Assembly: GCF_030936135.1 (NCBI RefSeq)
Contig: NC_082597.1
Coordinates: forward strand, 80,396,495 to 80,460,494
Length of the DNA stretch: 64,000 nt
Direction: 5' to 3'
Source of the DNA: Gavia stellata
Taxonomy: Eukaryota > Chordata > Aves > Gaviiformes > Gaviidae
Shown here piece by piece: positions 23,401-31,687 of the stretch (positions are counted from its first letter, which is position 1; every line of letters begins with the position of its first letter). The position numbers were made by a program, and so were the translations under genes. The notes under the pieces are model-generated. The model was given only the letters and a program-made list of their open reading frames with translations. It was not told the DNA's origin and did not search any database.

Positions 23401-26400
23401 AGACAAAATATACAAAACCCTAACTTTACCGTTTACTTTGCCTCCAGTCAGATCAGAGGCTCTTAATGCTGTGACTTAACAGCACTTTCGCAGTCACATT
23501 CCCATCAAACATTAAAATGTTTACCTAAAAGCTGCAGTATAGATTTTTCCCTTGCCGCAAGGAAGGAAAGTTGTAAACTTTCTGACTCAAAAGTTTTATG
23601 AATCTACAATGTTTCCACTCTGTTTAAACGAGCTGCAGACCTCCACAGGCCATTACAATTCACGCATTCCAGCTCCGCTCCGCAGGGATGCTTGCCATTT
23701 TCCATTACATAAGCTCAGGCTGGAGAGCCCGGTTAGGAGCGCTGCCATCCCCTTCCCGTCCCCTCTCATCAGCCACGGGGAGTCCTTCCACCGGATTCAA
23801 GGTTTCACGGTTTGGGAAAAGCTCGGGGTGTTTTTATTACGGCGGCGTTCAGAAAGTGGCCCCGTTATGCCAGGTGTTTTACAAGCACAGTAGCAAGGGA
23901 AGTTCTTTGCCCTGGAGGGTTTCTGCCTTTGGTAAGACAAGGTTAATAAGCAGGTTAAGCAAACAAGGCTTGGGGGGGGGCGAGAATGGGGTCAAGCCCC
24001 CCCGCCCCAAGCAGCATACAGAAAAGTCAACCTAACGACAAGTTAAGAGAGCACATTGGACAGTCACGCTTGCCCTTTCTGCCTTTAAAGAAAAAAAAAT
24101 AAAGATACTCTCGTCATAATTTCAGTCAATTAAGTTTCACAAGCATCCAGAGGTATCCAAAACAAAAGCAAACTTAACAAGTTATTCTTGGGTTTGAGAA
24201 ATGTTATGAGAGCTCCACGCTAGTCAAACTTTGCTCTCTCTCAAAAGACAGCAAGTGGATACACATCTGAAAGTAATAAACCCTACTCCCATTCTTCAAG
24301 TGCTTAAAACAATCATGGCACTAAATGAACACTCAAAGCTGCATTTTAAGTACAAAGGGTGGGAGGATATTCGCAGAGGACTGGCTGTAGCCAAGGGTAC
24401 TAGTTTTTCTACGCTCTCATTAAAAATTCGATGGAGAGGGAGACTTTTGAAGAGGGCAATTCAGAGCTAAGCTCCCCTCTCGCTCTTGTCTCCTCCCCAC
24501 CGACACTGGCCATACTCCATGGGTTACGGGACCACTTAAGGAATGCTGCAGTCCCTCGGCAAGGCTTTTACCTCTTTCTTTAGAGACTTGCTTCTAAGGG
24601 CATCAACCAGCCAGTGTATCAGGAAAGCCAGCATCATTGTGCAACTATCCTTCCTTCTCTAAACACTGCCAGGATATTTAACAGCTCATTCTCGCTATAA
24701 TTATTTCAACTTGCAGATAACGCAATTATTTTAATCGATGACCACCATTTGAAGGTGTGCTCTTCTCCTTGAGGCACTCTGCAAAGACTTACTTACAAGA
24801 AATGCTCAGAACTTCAGTCGGCCACAACCAAAAGTTATTAAGCTCCAAATCCAAATGTTAAAAGGTGTTGGGGTGTTAGACAGGAATTAACAGCACAAAC
24901 CACAGCTACCTCCTCATGCCATCTTTCAGTCCATACTGGGTATCCTCCTACTTGGCGTACGGGACTGCAGAAGTGGAAAGGAAAGCTCAGTCTTGCAGCC
25001 CTGGTCACTTCAGGAGATAGAAATGACCAGCTCTACCTATAAAAGCATATTCTTAAGATCTCCTGCTCCTCTGCCACAAGGCACGTTTTTTCTGGTGACA
25101 AAGCAGGGAGAGAGCACTGGGCTTTTTTCCATCCAGCTGTGCTTTAGGCAAGTAGACACAACACAATGGTAAATGTACCCTAGAGATATTGGCATTTTTA
25201 TACTAGGATTCCTGTAAACGGACTTCCAATTTCAAATCTTTTTAAGAAAAACACCAGTATAAACAAGACCGCAGAAGAGTTCCTGCCTTGTTTCCTTCTC
25301 CTTGCATCCTCCATGCAAGTCTTCCATTTTGTATACACACTTTGTTAGGTGAGGGACAGGTCAGGGGGAAACAATGATTTGGGAAGTTCCAGCAAAAACA
25401 CACCTTTTGCAGCAGTCCCTGGCTAATCACTCACTATTTTGTTTCCAGGATCTTTGCCTGATCTCACTGAACTCATTCTGTTTGCTGTTTCTTTACATAC
25501 TCAGTTTATGACTTCATTCATTGTCCACTGCGTATGTCACCTGCATTTGTCACTGAATACAAAATTAATAATCTGTGTCTTTCTGCTTATTATGGTAGCT
25601 TCGTGCTCCGTAGAAGCTTCTCAGAGAGCTCTTGTGAAAGCACAATCCATTAAATCATGTTATTGCTGACCTTTTTCATAGGCAGAAGGGTAGCAGAGAT
25701 TAGTAGGCACTTCACCACTTGGACCTCAGTTACCTGCCAACACCACTTTTTTACGTGGTGGCTGTACCCACAGTCCAACCACGGTTTTGGGAGGGAGGCG
25801 TACAGCTCCCCGGCTGGGTGCTCAGTGGTTCTGCAAGCTAGACGCAGGCTTCACGCCAGGCACCTAGAAAATCTGTAATTCTCTACTAGTCATTCCCTTA
25901 ATTACACAGATAACTTGTGTAGAAAGTAGCACGTAGACGTTTATGGACCCCTTTTCAAGACAGCTCTTATCTGACTTGAGCGTAAGACCAGTTGTTCTTT
26001 CCCAGTAGTCGTTATGTCATCCATTGAAGGATGGCAGCTTCGTCTCCAACCGTGAAGCAATAGAAAATATACAGCTTTGTATACAGAACCCTGATTACAT
26101 CTACAGATCAGGTGGATGCTATTGAATGAGAGGCATGGCTCCAAAGGAATACAGTCACGTACGGATCTACACCTCAGCATACAGGCACTGGAGGGTAAAA
26201 CTGTACAGTCAATTGTAGAAGCCCACAAAAGGCTTCCAGCATATTTAACCCCACTTCTGCCCATACACATTATGATCTGGTACATTATGTAAGTTTTCCA
26301 TACTGGTTGTTCTCGGTGGCATTGAATACTGCAGTACATCAAGTCTAAGTGGCAATTTAGTGACTGACAGAAAAATATGTCCTTCATGGTTTGCTGGCAA

Positions 26401-29400
26401 AATACACTCTGGTCTTGCAGCACTAAAAAAAATTCTTAGAGAGTTCAATGAGACTGTTTCTATGATCCTGCATTACAGTACTCTGAAGTTTAGCTAGTCC
26501 TTCTTGGACATTTACCATTGCTCCACATCTACCCGAGTACAAGAATTCTTGCTTTTGGTTTCAGTTCAGAGCCAGTATAGTGTTTCTGTGTTAGGCTATT
26601 ACAATTTTTAATGTCAGGTTGGAAATACAGAAAGGTAGGGATTTCTGGTTGTTTTCTTTTTTTTTTTCCCCCCCCCCCAGAAATCCTTCTGTTTGGCATG
26701 AGTTTTCTGTGGAAAAAAAAAAAAGGTCTGCTTCATCTTCATCATGGGCAACACTTGAAAGGTAACCATCACGAAGACATCTGTGCTTGCACAAATAGCA
26801 GTAAACCAGATTAAGAGAAGTAGGGAAGAGCAAGTGTTTTAGGAAAGTAGAACATGAATCATTTCCTTTGGCATAGTGGAAGAGAATTTAAGCGAAACTC
26901 TTGGCGTTTACCACCTTAATAATGCTAATTCATCAAGCAAGAAATGGTAGTCTCTCTTAACTGTTTCTGCTTGCTCTGCAGAAACATCATAAAACACTGT
27001 AACTAGAAAAAGGAGTCCAAAAAAGTAAACCCAGTTCTCAAAATATGAGTAGAGAAGGAATCAAGTCACATCCCCGTGTTTTAACTCAGCAGAGTAGATG
27101 CAATGATGGGAGTGGGTTTAAGCCTTCAGTACCCACATTTCAGTATTTTGTGCACGGTTAAAAATTAAGAACCAAAACAAATACTTAAATTCCTGAGAAC
27201 GTTCCCCACCAGATTATAAATATTTTTATGAGGTTAGATCAAGAGCTTAAACTAATTGGTAAGGGTTCCTTTGAGGTCTTTACATTAGTTACTTCAATGA
27301 AAAACAACCTCCAGGGTAGAGCATACCTTTATACAGAACCTAAATAAAAAAACACCTCACTGAGTGCTCAGTAATGGGGGGAGGCAGGAAGAACAGATGC
27401 AGGAATTTCAGAAATTTCTTAATTGCTTCTTATTCTATCTCAACAAAAAAATATTTTCCTACCCCAAAATGTTTATTTAAGGTCACTCTTTTAAGTAATC
27501 CACATTGAGTGGCACAGGGAAAACTCAAGTCCAAAGGTTTTTCTTTTTACACAGTGCACTGACCCCTACTCTCATTATGGGCCATAAACGTTTATGAGAG
27601 TGTTGTCTCAGCAAGCTGATGACGAACATTTCATCTAGTTTCCTAGAGCCACGTATCAATAAACTCAAGGAACTTTCCATAAGACTGAATCTAGCACCTT
27701 CTCCTTCACCCCACATCCCAAAAGGTTTGTTGCATCTGTGTGTTTGTTAAGTAGCTAGTTTTTTAATAGAAGTAAGAAAACAACAGGACTGTGAAATGTA
27801 TTTTTCTTACGTAAGGATTAAAATCGGAGCAAACGCATTATAAGAGAAGGAAATGCTAGAGAGCTGAAGCAATAGAGTTGACATTAATTACTTTACTACC
27901 GATTCATCTTAGTTGGGTATATTTCCTGAAATAAGCAGTTACCTGTAATAGATCAGTAGTAAACACTTTCATTCCCCTTTTGTTCTTATACTCCTGTACC
28001 ACTGGTTTTAAAGCCATCAGTTGTTTCTGCATTCATAAATATCCCCATCACTATCTATTCAGCCAAAAATAAGATGAAATTCTCAAATCTAATATTTGCT
28101 AAAAGAAATGCATTTGACATGGTAAAATAAAAAATCCCCCTCTCTAGAAGGAGGGGTTTAAACACATTAGATCCCCTTTCTCTCCCTCTAACACCCAAAC
28201 TAACCCTTACCAGCTGCACGTGGCTAAGTTCACCTCAGCTAGCTAACGTGCGCTAGTATCTTGCGTGTGGTTCAAGTTGCATTTTCAGCTTGAACAGACA
28301 ACTACCACATGCTAGAAATAAAAACAGAACAGAACAAAACAAAGCAATTTCTTACAGTATCATTAAGATACATGCAACTGTCCAGACTATGCACTGGGGA
28401 GCTGGGAAACACTGCCTTCCTGGCACTGTCCATTCCCACAGGAGCCACAGGCAAGTCAGAGGATGAAGACACTCTGACCACCTCCTTCGTGGGGTCCAGC
28501 AGAGGAAAAAGAAGATCAAAGCCATATCTCACGCAACTAATCTATAGAGGGACAGTAAAAGGAAGGGAAGTTTTGTGATACTCTCCGTTGCTTGGCCTTA
28601 TTAAGGATCCCCCCCCAACTCCTCCCTGCCATGAGGTCAAATTCTTAGTTATTAGATAGCTGTGTCTCTTTCCACCATGGAAATTAAGTTGTGAATAGTC
28701 TGTATTGCTGCATGGATCTGTAATACGCTTCTGGTTATTAAAAAATCTCAGGACAGACGAGCAGAGTTGGGTATCTGAACAATAAAAGGGTTTTTAAGAG
28801 GCATGAACTGCTTCTAGACTGGCCTGTTTTTTAAATAACAGTTTTAAATTTAAGGGAGTATTAACCACATATTTCAGCGATCTTACATTAAGCATTTACT
28901 GTGCCTAGACACCATACATTTACTTGGTGGCCCATATCGAAGCAGAGTTACTTAATCTAATATTGTAGTCCATGATGCACAGGTGTAATTCTTACCAAGA
29001 GAGCAAAGAAAACAGAAGCACCAAACATAGCTAAAGCAAAACCCTACTTAGTTTTCTCTAATTACAGCTCACGTGAGCACCAAATGCACCTGTCCAAGTG
29101 CAGAAATTATTCATTTTTCAAAATAGTTTGCGAAAAGTTCTCTTAGTAACACAACCACCTCCCTATCACTTTCATCTGAAGTCCCTACAAACCTCAGTGA
29201 AACCTTCTTGCTAAGAGGACGCATCTCTGGAGTTCTTTCGCTTTTCCTCATCATTATTCAGTCTCTGTCTGTAGTTTTAACATTTCAGAGACTATGTGTA
29301 CACTTCATTAGATCACTGATGGAGTCACTGCAATGGATTTCCTACTTGTATTCATCATCCCCTCTTCTTTCAGCCCTAGATCTACTTCATGCCCCTCCTT

Positions 29401-31564
29401 GTTCCTTCTTGGGAACACTGGGTCTACTGTTCCATGACTGAAATAACAACACAAGCACACGTTAACACCAACAAATCCTGTATTATAAGGACTTGAATTT
29501 CTATGGATGCTTTGACCTGGGATTTTAAGGGGGGGGGGGGGGGGGAAGGAGGGGGAAAAAAAAAAAAGGTGGGGATGAGGGAGAAGACCGAGTATACTAC
29601 TGCTTAAGAAGCTGAAGTTTAAAAAGTCATACAAAATACTGTCCATAACTCTGGATGATCGTTTCTCTTGTTTTGTTGTAGTAGTTACCAATTCAGCCAG
29701 GAAGAGATTTTCCTCCTAGCACGTACAACACTTAGAAGACCAGGGAAGAACATTCCTTTTACTATTTTTGACCCTAAAATAGCAGGCATATGCATCTAAA
29801 AAACCCTGTATTGATCAATTTCCATTTACACAGCACTAACAGCGTAATATATCCCCTGTAAGATGCAATTTCTAAGCATTATACATATTATGAGTGTCAC
29901 TACATGCTTAAAGAACTATAGAAAAAGGTATGCTATAACTGAAGTTTATACCAGCACCGTTGCAAAACTGTGTTCACGTCAGCTCTAACGATAGCATTTC
30001 CTTTCTTCTCCTTACTCAAGTGTTTCGGTTTTTTTCTTGGTACATCATACCTGAAAGCAGATAGACAGAGCTGAAGTTCTTCTCCAGTTTGCCCAGGAGC
30101 ACAGTAAGAAAGCAGTCAGGTGAGAGAGAGGTCACATCTTTCGAGCTTTGGTCATACACCACCACTTCCTGCTTGCAATCAATTTCAATCTGAAACACAA
30201 GTAATTCCAAATAAGATAGAAAGGAGGAAGATGATTAAAAGCACCACATTATCACCTGCATCAGGGTTCCCACATATTTGCTATGCAGCAGTTCAGATAG
30301 ATAGATTTCTTATGTAGTTCTATGCAAAACAGTTTTTATTTTATACTTAATATGCCTGATCAGATTTAACTCCTTTGAGAGTTTTTACATTGATTATTTG
30401 GTCCAAGTTGAAGCATACTGTAAATTTCTACCTTAGGTAATTGTATGTCACTTGTAAAATGCTTTACCTTCAGCTAGGTTGGTTGGTTTGTTTAGAAACT
30501 AAGCTTTTTAAAAGAAGGCCCTACCTTGGCTTCTGCTTCTGGGTTTTTTGTGTATAAACAGTAAAGAGACCTTAAACTGCCTGAAACCACACACATTTTA
30601 GCCATCTATACAAATTTATGTATAAAGTATGCTTCAGATAGTAATAATAATAATAATACTAATAATAATAGACTTCAGATTTTAACATGTCAAAGCAAGA
30701 ACATAATAGATTACTTTTGTAACCAAAACATTTGAAACAAATACCAATGGATTAAAAATCAAAACACACATAGCTACACATTAGGTTTAACAGCTTAGAT
30801 GGGTTTTTTTCCCCACTAGTAACACTATTTAAAAAAAAAAAACCCAACAAAAAACAAAAAACACCCAACAACCCATCAAACTGCTCACACAAAAAGTATT
30901 TTAAACAGCAAGTAGGAGCCAGGATTGACAGAGCTACAGTTTCTTTGCAAACTGTACAACCACTTGCTAAGCAATCCCCGCCACCACAGATCCCAAAGAA
31001 TCTGTCGAAGTTTAGAATGAGAATGTTTCCTGCCTTAATTACATATATTTAAGGGACTGTGCTTTGCAAGGCATACAAGAAGCCTGAGAGCATTTTTTCT
31101 GAGTAATTTCTAAATCCCTCCCCATTACTCTGTCACTTAGGGGAGAGCAGGCTACAAAGAGTACCAAAGATAATAGTAACCAACACCCTCTTAAATCAGG
31201 TAAGAGCTCAGCAAAACTCAGCCCCCCCAATTTTGTTTTTTTAAAATGAAATACCTAAAGAAAAATTATTACAAGTTGGTTTCCAGGCTTTCCTTTAAAC
31301 AAATACAAGGAATAACAGGAAAATGACCCCTACCTTGTGTTTTGCTGAATGCTGAATGAGCTCTGTAATCAAAACTTTGTCCTGCTGCAGCCTCCGCTTC
31401 ATAAGCTTGGAGCAGTTGATGTTGATGGCATCCAAGATGTGGGACGTATTGTATTCCACAAAGGGGCGGCTATCAATCAGCAGCAATTTTTCTGTACCAC
31501 TCTCCAGCAAAGCCACCAACTTCTCGGCGACAATGAGTTGAGTCCTGATCATCTCATCGGCCAT
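1245..31564 (-). CDS. DUSP16: DUSP16 / MKP-7, dual-specificity MAP kinase phosphatase (whole spliced CDS, six coding exons)
   Basis: Six minus-strand exons join to 1995 nt: 231+139+164+160+124+1177, equal to 664 codons plus TGA. Every junction is GT..AG and keeps frame. Family knowledge: DUSP16 dephosphorylates the pThr and pTyr of activated JNK and p38, shuttles between cytoplasm and nucleus, and is regulated through its long tail. Seen here: a rhodanese-like/CH2 domain (about residues 5-140) with a basic docking motif KLMKRRL at 53-59; a phosphatase domain (about 160-300) with general-acid Asp214 in PVNDSF, catalytic Cys245 and Arg251 in HCLAGISRS; then a ~360-residue Ser-rich tail. The length matches the human protein (about 665 aa, from memory). 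The tail, including the ending SMEIIEVS, excludes DUSP8 and DUSP10, the nearest alternatives. No frameshift or premature stop is seen. The start ATG at 31564 has G at -3 and +4. Confidence 0.97.
2422..5500 (-). other. DUSP16 last intron (3079 bp)
   Basis: Donor gtaagg at 5500 and acceptor tctttccag next to 2421, read on the minus strand. The interior is AT-rich with an A17 run near 2578-2594 and T-rich runs near 2970 and 3260. A short TG/CA hairpin lies at 5185-5212. No exon, RNA gene or recognisable transposon was seen. Confidence 0.85.
5185..5212. repeat. TG/CA inverted repeat (12-bp arms, 4-base loop)
   Basis: The left arm GTGTGCGTATGT (5185-5196) and right arm ACATACACACAC (5201-5212) pair with one mismatch around the loop ATGT. 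It derives from an alternating purine-pyrimidine microsatellite about 290 bp after the donor of the last intron. Probably a simple-repeat by-product with no known role. Confidence 0.5.
5501..5624 (-). CDS. DUSP16: DUSP16 coding exon with the catalytic P-loop (residues 232-273)
   Basis: A 124-bp exon between acceptor tatgcag and donor gtaagg. Two bases complete Glu232, 40 full codons follow, and the last two bases begin Arg273. It encodes KAKASNGRVLVHC, the signature loop HCLAGISRS (His244, Cys245, Arg251, Ser252), then ATIAIAYIMKRMDMSLDEAY. Cys245 is the nucleophile that forms the phospho-cysteine intermediate, and Arg251 binds the phosphate (family knowledge). All key residues of an active cysteine phosphatase are intact, so this is not a pseudophosphatase. 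The short 698-bp intron separates it from the preceding exon. The exon has no full-length ATG-to-stop frame of its own and was found by matching both splice borders and the known protein. Confidence 0.97.
5625..6322 (-). other. DUSP16 intron between the two phosphatase-core exons (698 bp)
   Basis: Begins with donor gtgag (6322 downward) and ends with acceptor tatgcag next to 5624. Nothing beyond ordinary intronic sequence was seen. Confidence 0.85.
6323..6482 (-). CDS. DUSP16: DUSP16 coding exon, phosphatase domain with general acid (residues 179-232)
   Basis: A 160-bp exon flanked by acceptor ctttcctag and donor gtgaga. It starts in phase 0 with ELMQQNDIGYVLNAS, continues through NTCPKPDFIPESHFL and RVPVNDSFCEKILPW, and ends LDKSVDFI plus the first base of Glu232. 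Asp214 in PVND is the expected general acid that protonates the leaving group (family knowledge). The 53 codons plus one base match the mammalian exon structure as I recall it. A lone difference from the remembered human sequence is QND where human has QNG. Confidence 0.96.
6483..11663 (-). other. DUSP16 intron, part between the LTR and the ELMQQ exon
   Basis: About 5.2 kb of AT-rich intron. A small (CA)n tract sits at about 8010-8022 followed by a TATGCATGCATA palindrome, and an A12 run at about 7287. No exon or RNA gene was seen, and none of the short open frames resembles a known protein. Confidence 0.7.
11664..12764 (-). mobile_element. Solo LTR of an avian endogenous retrovirus (ERVL-like), ~1.1 kb
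   Basis: Read on the minus strand the element starts TGTATGGGG and ends ..TTCCACA, giving canonical TGT..ACA ends. The flanks are CCTGG on the left and CCTGT on the right, a 5-bp target duplication with one mismatch, which fits ERVL-class integration. A TATA-like ATATATTTAA lies at about 12585-12594 and an AATAAA poly(A) signal at 11843-11848, both on the minus strand, so promoter-to-poly(A) order fixes the orientation. The body is GC-rich with tandem units built on GCTCCAGCRTGGG. I recognise it from memory as an LTR family abundant in bird genomes. No gag, pol or env sequence flanks it, so it is a solo LTR left by recombination. It is inserted in the sense orientation of DUSP16. The exact family name is not assignable by eye. 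Confidence 0.85.
12097..12206. repeat. Tandem repeat inside the LTR (45-49 bp unit)
   Basis: Units starting ACTGCTCCAGC begin at 12097, 12142 and 12191, giving periods of 45 and 49 bp. Each contains GTGGGTCC or ATGGGTCC, and the first two continue into TTTTCACAGGGTGCAGTCC. More diverged GCTCCAGYRTGGG units continue to about 12350. The array is a built-in part of this LTR family. Confidence 0.8.
12765..14588 (-). other. DUSP16 intron, part between the 164-bp exon and the LTR
   Basis: The donor is gtgagcgt at 14588 downward. The rest is AT-rich and without recognisable elements. Confidence 0.75.
14589..14752 (-). CDS. DUSP16: DUSP16 coding exon, inter-domain linker and start of phosphatase domain (residues 124-178)
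   Basis: A 164-bp exon between acceptor ttctcacag and donor gtgagcgt. The two first bases complete Gly124 and 54 codons follow, ending in phase 0. It encodes the end of the rhodanese-like domain (GFAEFSSSFPGLCEGK), the linker STLVPTCISQPCLPVSN, and the phosphatase opening IGPTRILPHLYLGCQRD, then VLNK. Human has LPNLYLG from memory; here Asn is His. The open frame seen most easily in this interval is in another register and is a shadow. The true frame is fixed by the splice phases of both neighbours. Confidence 0.95.
22720..22737. repeat. C18 homopolymer (G18 on the transcript strand)
   Basis: An uninterrupted run of 18 C on the plus strand, preceded by TTCTCCA and followed by TTT. On the DUSP16 transcript it reads as G18, capable in principle of G-quadruplex formation. 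Length in the source molecule may differ because such runs are hard to sequence. Confidence 0.9.
26657..26678. repeat. T11-C11 homopyrimidine tract
   Basis: Eleven T followed directly by eleven C and then AG. It looks like a long polypyrimidine tract with AG on the plus strand, but there is no supported plus-strand gene here. Confidence 0.85.
29529..29567. repeat. G17-AAGGA-G5-A12 purine tract
   Basis: G17 at 29529-29545, a short AAGGA spacer with GGGGG, then A12 at 29556-29567. It is a long homopurine stretch with potential for G-quadruplex or triplex structure, and prone to length error. Confidence 0.9.
30051..30189 (-). CDS. DUSP16: DUSP16 coding exon, rhodanese-like domain second half (residues 78-124)
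   Basis: A 139-bp exon between acceptor gtttcag and donor gtatgatg. It begins in phase 0 with IEIDCKQEVVVYDQSSKDV, runs on through SLSPDCFLTVLLGKLEKNF and SSVYLLS, and ends with the first base of Gly124. This is the core of the CH2/rhodanese-like fold with the strand VVVYDQSS. The domain has no catalytic role in MKPs; with the basic motif in the previous exon it recruits the MAP kinase (family knowledge). Human starts this segment VDIDCSQK from memory, so the exon boundary is conserved and the residues differ modestly. Confidence 0.96.
30190..31333 (-). other. DUSP16 intron between the first two coding exons (1144 bp)
   Basis: Donor gtagggg at 31333 downward and acceptor gtttcag next to 30189. 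It contains a (TAA)n microsatellite at about 30641-30670 and an A-rich tract at about 30829-30875. Nothing else was recognised. Confidence 0.85.
30641..30670. repeat. (TAA)n microsatellite
   Basis: About nine TAA/AAT units interrupted once by a C (taatactaataat). A simple intronic repeat. Confidence 0.85.
31334..31564 (-). CDS. DUSP16: DUSP16 first coding exon (residues 1-77), MAP kinase docking region
   Basis: A 231-bp coding part from ATG at 31564 to AAG followed by donor gtagggg. It encodes MADEMIRTQL.., then LLLIDSRPFVEYNTSHIL and the docking motif KLMKRRL (53-59) in the first half of the rhodanese-like domain, ending HSAKHK. Basic residues of the docking motif contact the acidic common-docking site of JNK and p38 (family knowledge). 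The ATG is flanked by G at -3 and +4. A second ATG at codon 5 is less likely the start because the human protein also begins one turn before its MI. The protein is one residue longer here than in the remembered human N-terminus. Confidence 0.97.
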
Positions 31565-31687
31565 GACAACAATAAGGCCTCTTTCACCACCTCCCTCTCT
31601 AATTTGCTGCGATGATGTAATGGCTGTGTACTCAAAGGCTTAGCCACACCATTGTACTAGAAGTGTATGAGGTCATGCTGGTAGTGA
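31565..31687 (-). other. DUSP16: Predicted DUSP16 5' UTR part of the first coding exon
   Basis: Upstream of the ATG the best acceptor on the minus strand is ACTTTTCTTTTGCCAG ending at 31688, with a branch-point-like GGTTTAAC before it. That would place the exon start at 31687, giving 123 nt of 5' UTR in a 354-nt exon. The pyrimidine tract is strong, but no transcript evidence is available and other AG sites exist nearer the ATG. Confidence 0.5.
31632..31676 (-). promoter_or_regulatory. Upstream ORF, 14 codons, in predicted DUSP16 5' UTR
   Basis: ATG at 31676-31674 with A at -3, then 13 codons and TGA at 31634-31632, ending 67 nt before the main ATG and in a different frame. It would encode MTSYTSSTMVWLSL. 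If the predicted exon is right, it could lower initiation at the DUSP16 start. Its existence in mRNA depends on the splice call. Confidence 0.4.

Larger units (their letters stand above)
14753..30050 (-). other. DUSP16 large intron (15.3 kb)
   Basis: Bounded by donor gtatgatg at 30050 and acceptor ttctcacag next to 14752. It contains a C18 run at 22720-22737, a T11C11 tract at 26657-26678, a G17/A12 tract at 29529-29567, a GC-enriched patch at about 23640-24010, an imperfect ~29-bp duplication at about 21250-21302, and an unrecognised coding-like remnant at 25941-26560. No CR1 end, tRNA or exon was recognised. Confidence 0.7.

Noticed and set aside
1245..31564. Alternative identity as DUSP8 or DUSP10
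   Set aside because: DUSP8 shares the docking and catalytic domains but not this tail (RSFSLDIKSVSYS, SEQTPETSP, EIIEVS); DUSP10 has a different N-terminus. Both fit worse than DUSP16.
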